Shown: positions 60,806 to 64,000 of the stretch, piece by piece
Layout: each line of letters begins with the position of its first letter
Numbering within the stretch: position 1 is the first letter of the stretch
Assembly: GCF_029407905.1 (NCBI RefSeq)
Contig: NC_073628.1
Span: 88,594,501 to 88,658,500, forward strand
Reading direction: 5' to 3'
DNA: 64,000 nt
From: Bubalus kerabau
Lineage: Eukaryota > Chordata > Mammalia > Artiodactyla > Bovidae
The notes under the pieces: model-generated
Databases searched by the model: none
The model's input: only the letters and a program-made list of their open reading frames with translations
Told to the model about the DNA's origin: nothing
Translations under genes and position numbers: made by a program

Positions 60806-61499
60806 GTTACTACATATGAAATCTTAAGCAAGTTGGGTAGTCTCTGAGATTCAGTTTTTCATTCCTGTAAGGTGCAGCTAGTAACACCCAGTTCATAGGG
60901 CTAATGAATAAAGTAAAATATAATGTACATAAAACCTTAACACACTTACTAGTACATGTTATGCTCTCTGTATTATGCAGGTAGAAACATCTCCAAAGCA
61001 GATACAAGCAAGAGAAGGACTGAGTAGTGAGTAGGACTGAGAATTTTATGACAACTTACAGTCAACAATGCCTAGGTGATCATTAGTAATCTTTGATAGA
61101 ACAATAAAGTGAAAATAGTAAAGTTATAATAGTTCCTTTTTTAAACTGGAACTATTTCAGATACATTGTGTAAGTCAGGCCACATTGCTTCAGGTTCAAC
61201 TTTATTGGGTGGTGGTGAAGAAATGGAGGCAGAAAGTTTAAAAAATGGAAAGAGTTGGAATATTTTACTTGGAGAGGAAATACGGCTCTTCACTTTTTAA
61301 AATTCCAAACAACTAACACAGTGGTAAGAATACCTCAAAGGCTCAAATAATGTTTGTCTTAACTAAAACAAAAACACATGTTATGATCATGTGGATTATA
61401 ACGTTTTTTAACAAATTTTTAAGACTCCAGACACACCCTGGGTACCAGGCCTTTGCATCACTGTTTCTTCATCGGAGACCATTCTTCCCCAGTTATCAT

Positions 61500-62045
61500 G
61501 CTTTGGTGCATTCCTTCATTGCATTCAGCTCAGATTTCAGTTCCTCAGATAGACCTTCTCTGAACACCCTCTGAGATAGCCACTCATGCCCTATTACTTT
61601 TCAGGGATTGACATTAACATTCTTCATAGTATTTATCATCCCCTGACATGCACTTATTTATTTACTTACTAATATATTGTCTGGGCTTCCCTGGTGTCTT
61701 GGTAAATAATCCACCTGCAATGTGGGAGACCAGGATTTGATCCCTGGGTTGGAAAGATGCCCTGGAGGAGGACAAGGCAACCAACTCCAGTATTCTTGCC
61801 TGGAGAATCCCATGGACAGAGGAGCCTGGGGGGGCTACAGTCCATGGGGTCACAAAGAGTCAGATAGGACCGAGAGACTAAGCATAACACAGTATATTGT
61901 CTATAATCGCTCCCTCAACTAAAATGCACGCTCCAAGAGAACACAATTTTTGTTTAATTTAGTGCTGTGCGTCTAGTGCCTGTAACAGTAATTAGTGCAT
62001 TGGCAGTTAATAAGTGAGCACACACAGAGATGAATGAATGAACTG
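61500..62045 (-). repeat. L2-like LINE remnant split by a SINE
   Basis: On the + strand, CAGATAGACCTTCTCTGAAC, CACTCATGCCCTATTACTTT and CATAGTATTTATCATCCCCT lead into the Bov-tA. The other side continues with AAATGCACGCTCCAAGAGAA and GCAGTTAATAAGTGAGCACA, the antisense L2 3' pattern ending in GATGAATGAATGAA. Confidence 0.5.
61683..61892 (+). repeat. Bov-tA SINE with 10-bp target-site duplication
   Basis: The complete order is GGGCTTCCCTGGTGTCTTGG, GGATTTGATCCCTGGGTTGG, CTCCAGTATTCTTGCCTGGA, CATGGACAGAGGAGCCTGG and the end AAAGAGTCAGATAGGACCGA. TATATTGTCT flanks it (61673-61682, 61893-61902). Confidence 0.95.
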
Positions 62046-62097
62046 AGTGTCTTTCTGAGTAGCTGAAGGAGAAAGTGTTATTTTCCTCTCATGATCG

Positions 62098-62375
62098 TTG
62101 CTGCTACTGCTGCTGCTAAGTCACTTCAGTCGTGTCCGACTCTGTGCGACCCCATAGACGGCAGCCCACCAGGCTCCTCTGTCCATGGGATTCTCCAGGC
62201 AAGAACACTGGAGTAGGTTGCCATTTCCTCCTCCAATGCATGAAAGTGAAAAGTCAAGGTGAAGTCGCTCAGTCGTGTCCGACTCTTAGCAACCCCATGG
62301 ACTGCAGCCTACCAGGCTCCTCCGTCCATGGGATTTTCCACGCAAGAGTACTGGAGTGGGGTACCATTGCCTTCT
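62098..62375 (-). repeat. BOV-A2 SINE, full length
   Basis: The + strand begins with GCTGCTACTGCTGCTGCTAA and ends TACCATTGCCTTCTC. Both Bov-A units and the AATGCATGAAAGTGAAAAGT linker are present. Unlike the copy at 44017, no clear target-site duplication is seen. Confidence 0.95.
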
Positions 62376-62399
62376 CGTTACTGATCCATTAAAAAAAAA

Positions 62400-62700
62400 C
62401 AAACTTTGTATTATTTTGGAAGAGTTTTAGAATTATTTTAAAAGGTACAAAGATAGTACAGAGAATTCTTACCCTCCTCACTTAGTTTTCTCCGTTGTTA
62501 ACATAACGAAGTTTCAGACTTTACTTGGATTTCACCAGCTTTTCCATTCATGACTTCTTTCTGGATTGTTCCAGGAAGGAATCCTGACTGACATTACATT
62601 TAGTCACAGCCTCTTAGCTACCTCAGGTCTTCAGCAGTGCCTTGGTCTTTGCTTCTTTTTCATGACCTTGACAGTTTCCGTGCTGATCCATTTTTTAAAG
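62400..62700. mobile_element. Old L1 3' UTR remnant
   Basis: GAGTTTTAGAATTATTTTAA, GGTACAAAGATAGTACAGAG, GTTAACATAACGAAGTTTCA, GGATTTCACCAGCTTTTCCA and TTTCATGACCTTGACAGTTT match a widespread old mammalian L1 3' UTR. Confidence 0.6.
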
Positions 62701-63384
62701 TGTTGACAGAACTTCTACTCTCCATCAAGCTATCCCTCTCTTGCCTCTAAACAATTTACTTGGTTTTAGTGAAAGTTTGGGCTCCTGCCACGGATGGCCT
62801 ATTTTCATCTGTCGTGTGCAGCCTTATTTCACATATTGGTGAGCATTCTATAAAGAACACTTGTGAAAGTTTATGTCAGCAAAGAAAATACATATTTTAT
62901 ATAATAGTGGATTCTTTCTGTATTAGAAAGTTTTGCTTGATATTTATGAGAAAGTCTACTCATAGCCTTCTTCCTTTTAAATCCCATTTAGTCAATGCTT
63001 CTTCTCACTTTTCCTGTAAAGGGGATACATTTCTCAAGGAATAGCATGAGGTTTAAAATTAAGCTAGTTTTTCTTTAACCTGTGGAAAAAAATTGACTTT
63101 TTGTAAAATTTTACCTGACAGGACAAGAAAAAAAAGTGTGTTTTTAGTCACATGTATGAATGTAGTAAATATGTCAAGTATCCTAAAACAGCAACATAGG
63201 ATAATGATAAGTTTGACTCACAGGTTATTTACATGAGTGTGGGTTCACTGCTACAATGCTCAAAACAGAAGGAGGAATATTCGTTACTGATCCATTAAAA
63301 AAAAGGATTTTTTTTTCTAATAAGTGTACTAAATTTTCCCAACAGACCCTTGCACGGTCATGTGCATGTTACAGATTTATTCCC

Positions 63385-63515
63385 TGTATTGTACTTATAT
63401 GTTTATTTGATTCTCTTCCTGACTGGGATGTGAGTTTTGCAAGGGCAGAGATTGTGAATAATTTATACACCAGCTTAACATAAGGGCTGGCCTATAGTTG
63501 GTGCTCAAATACATG
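63385..63515 (-). repeat. L2-like LINE remnant (3' end)
   Basis: GGGATGTGAGTTTTGCAAGG, GGCAGAGATTGTGAATAATT and GGCCTATAGTTGGTGCTCAA are the antisense terminal pattern of L2. Confidence 0.5.
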
Positions 63516-64000
63516 GGAAAGCCCTTATAAGTTAATGACTTTATTTAAATTACAAAATTCAAGACACATCCATCCTAATTCTTTTGTTTCTGTATTCTTG
63601 AAAAGGTTTGAAATGTTTTTATTTTCAAAGAAGTAATAAGTTCACGTAAGAAACACAGCTCCAATCAGAATCACTTTTACTCATGTCTGTTAATTCTCAC
63701 CTTGGTCCCAGGAGTTTAACAACATTAGGTGCCATGAGACTTCCAGTCTGGCTTCAGAGATGGTTACTAAACTGATGATCAACTCCCACCTGATCAGACC
63801 ATTAGCTGTGTCAGACCACTGTCTCTCCTCCTCTTCTGCATTTTCTACTATGGAAAAGTAAAAACCACAGAGGGCACACTTGAGACCCCCAGAAATATGC
63901 CTGATGGATTCCTGGGGTCTTCTGTCATAGTTTTTAATGTTTGTGAAAATGCCAAATAATATAAATATTTTATTGTCCTAAAAATTGCACTGTATTTGTC

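Larger units (their letters stand above)
50611..64000. other. Intergenic region downstream of CEP170
   Basis: I could place no gene in these 13.4 kb. It is mostly transposable elements, listed separately. Pieces where I see nothing recognisable include 51170-51940, 54480-55410, 55590-56310, 60830-61500, 62710-63280 and 63520-64000. Open frames there are short and lack known motifs. Confidence 0.8.

Noticed and set aside
1..64000. CRISPR arrays, operons, phage or plasmid genes, toxin systems
   Set aside because: No regularly spaced repeats with spacers, no dense prokaryotic-type gene arrangement and no ribosome-binding sites. Intron structure and ruminant repeats make the window plainly mammalian.

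Overview
The window is vertebrate nuclear DNA from a ruminant, most likely a bovid such as cattle. It carries many BovB (RTE-type) LINE copies, Bov-tA and BOV-A2 SINEs, CHR-type tRNA-derived SINEs and a ruminant L1 3' end, all set in AT-rich intron and intergenic sequence. Nothing here looks bacterial or viral. The sequence cannot tell cattle from yak, bison, buffalo, sheep or goat.

The only protein-coding gene I can support is the 3' part of CEP170 (centrosomal protein 170), on the + strand. Ten coding exons were placed by translated homology and splice sites: 10336-10485, 13269-13395, 15605-17440, 24812-25046, 34307-34454, 36476-36646, 42005-42093, 45742-45835, 46558-46609 and 48229-48518. 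They sum to 3192 nt (1063 codons plus stop), and the phase is kept across every junction. This is about the C-terminal two thirds of the protein. The N-terminal FHA-domain exons lie upstream of base 1. The 3' UTR runs from 48519 to about 50610 and ends after an AATAAA at 50586-50591.

Bases 1-10335 are intron, holding a BovB fragment, SINEs and old L2/MIR. The introns between 10486 and 48228 carry a Tigger-like DNA transposon, MIRs, Bov-tA and BOV-A2 SINEs, two long BovB copies (30545-32590 on +, 38162-41017 on -), L1 pieces and simple repeats. Beyond 50.6 kb the sequence is intergenic. It holds a chimeric Bov-tA, an antisense L1 (52290-54470) interrupted by an unexplained insertion of about 165 bp, a mariner transposase tail (56500-56759), a nearly full-length but broken BovB (57205-60805, - strand) with a GC-rich tandemly repeated 5' UTR, and further SINEs and L2.

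I found no new enzymatic or defence system. The items most worth a second look are the insertion inside the L1, which looks like a retroposed H/ACA snoRNA; an exact 24-bp duplication that starts at a BOV-A2 boundary; an in-frame alternative splice donor in CEP170; a possible cryptic terminal exon; and the BovB 5' UTR repeats, which read as an open peptide.
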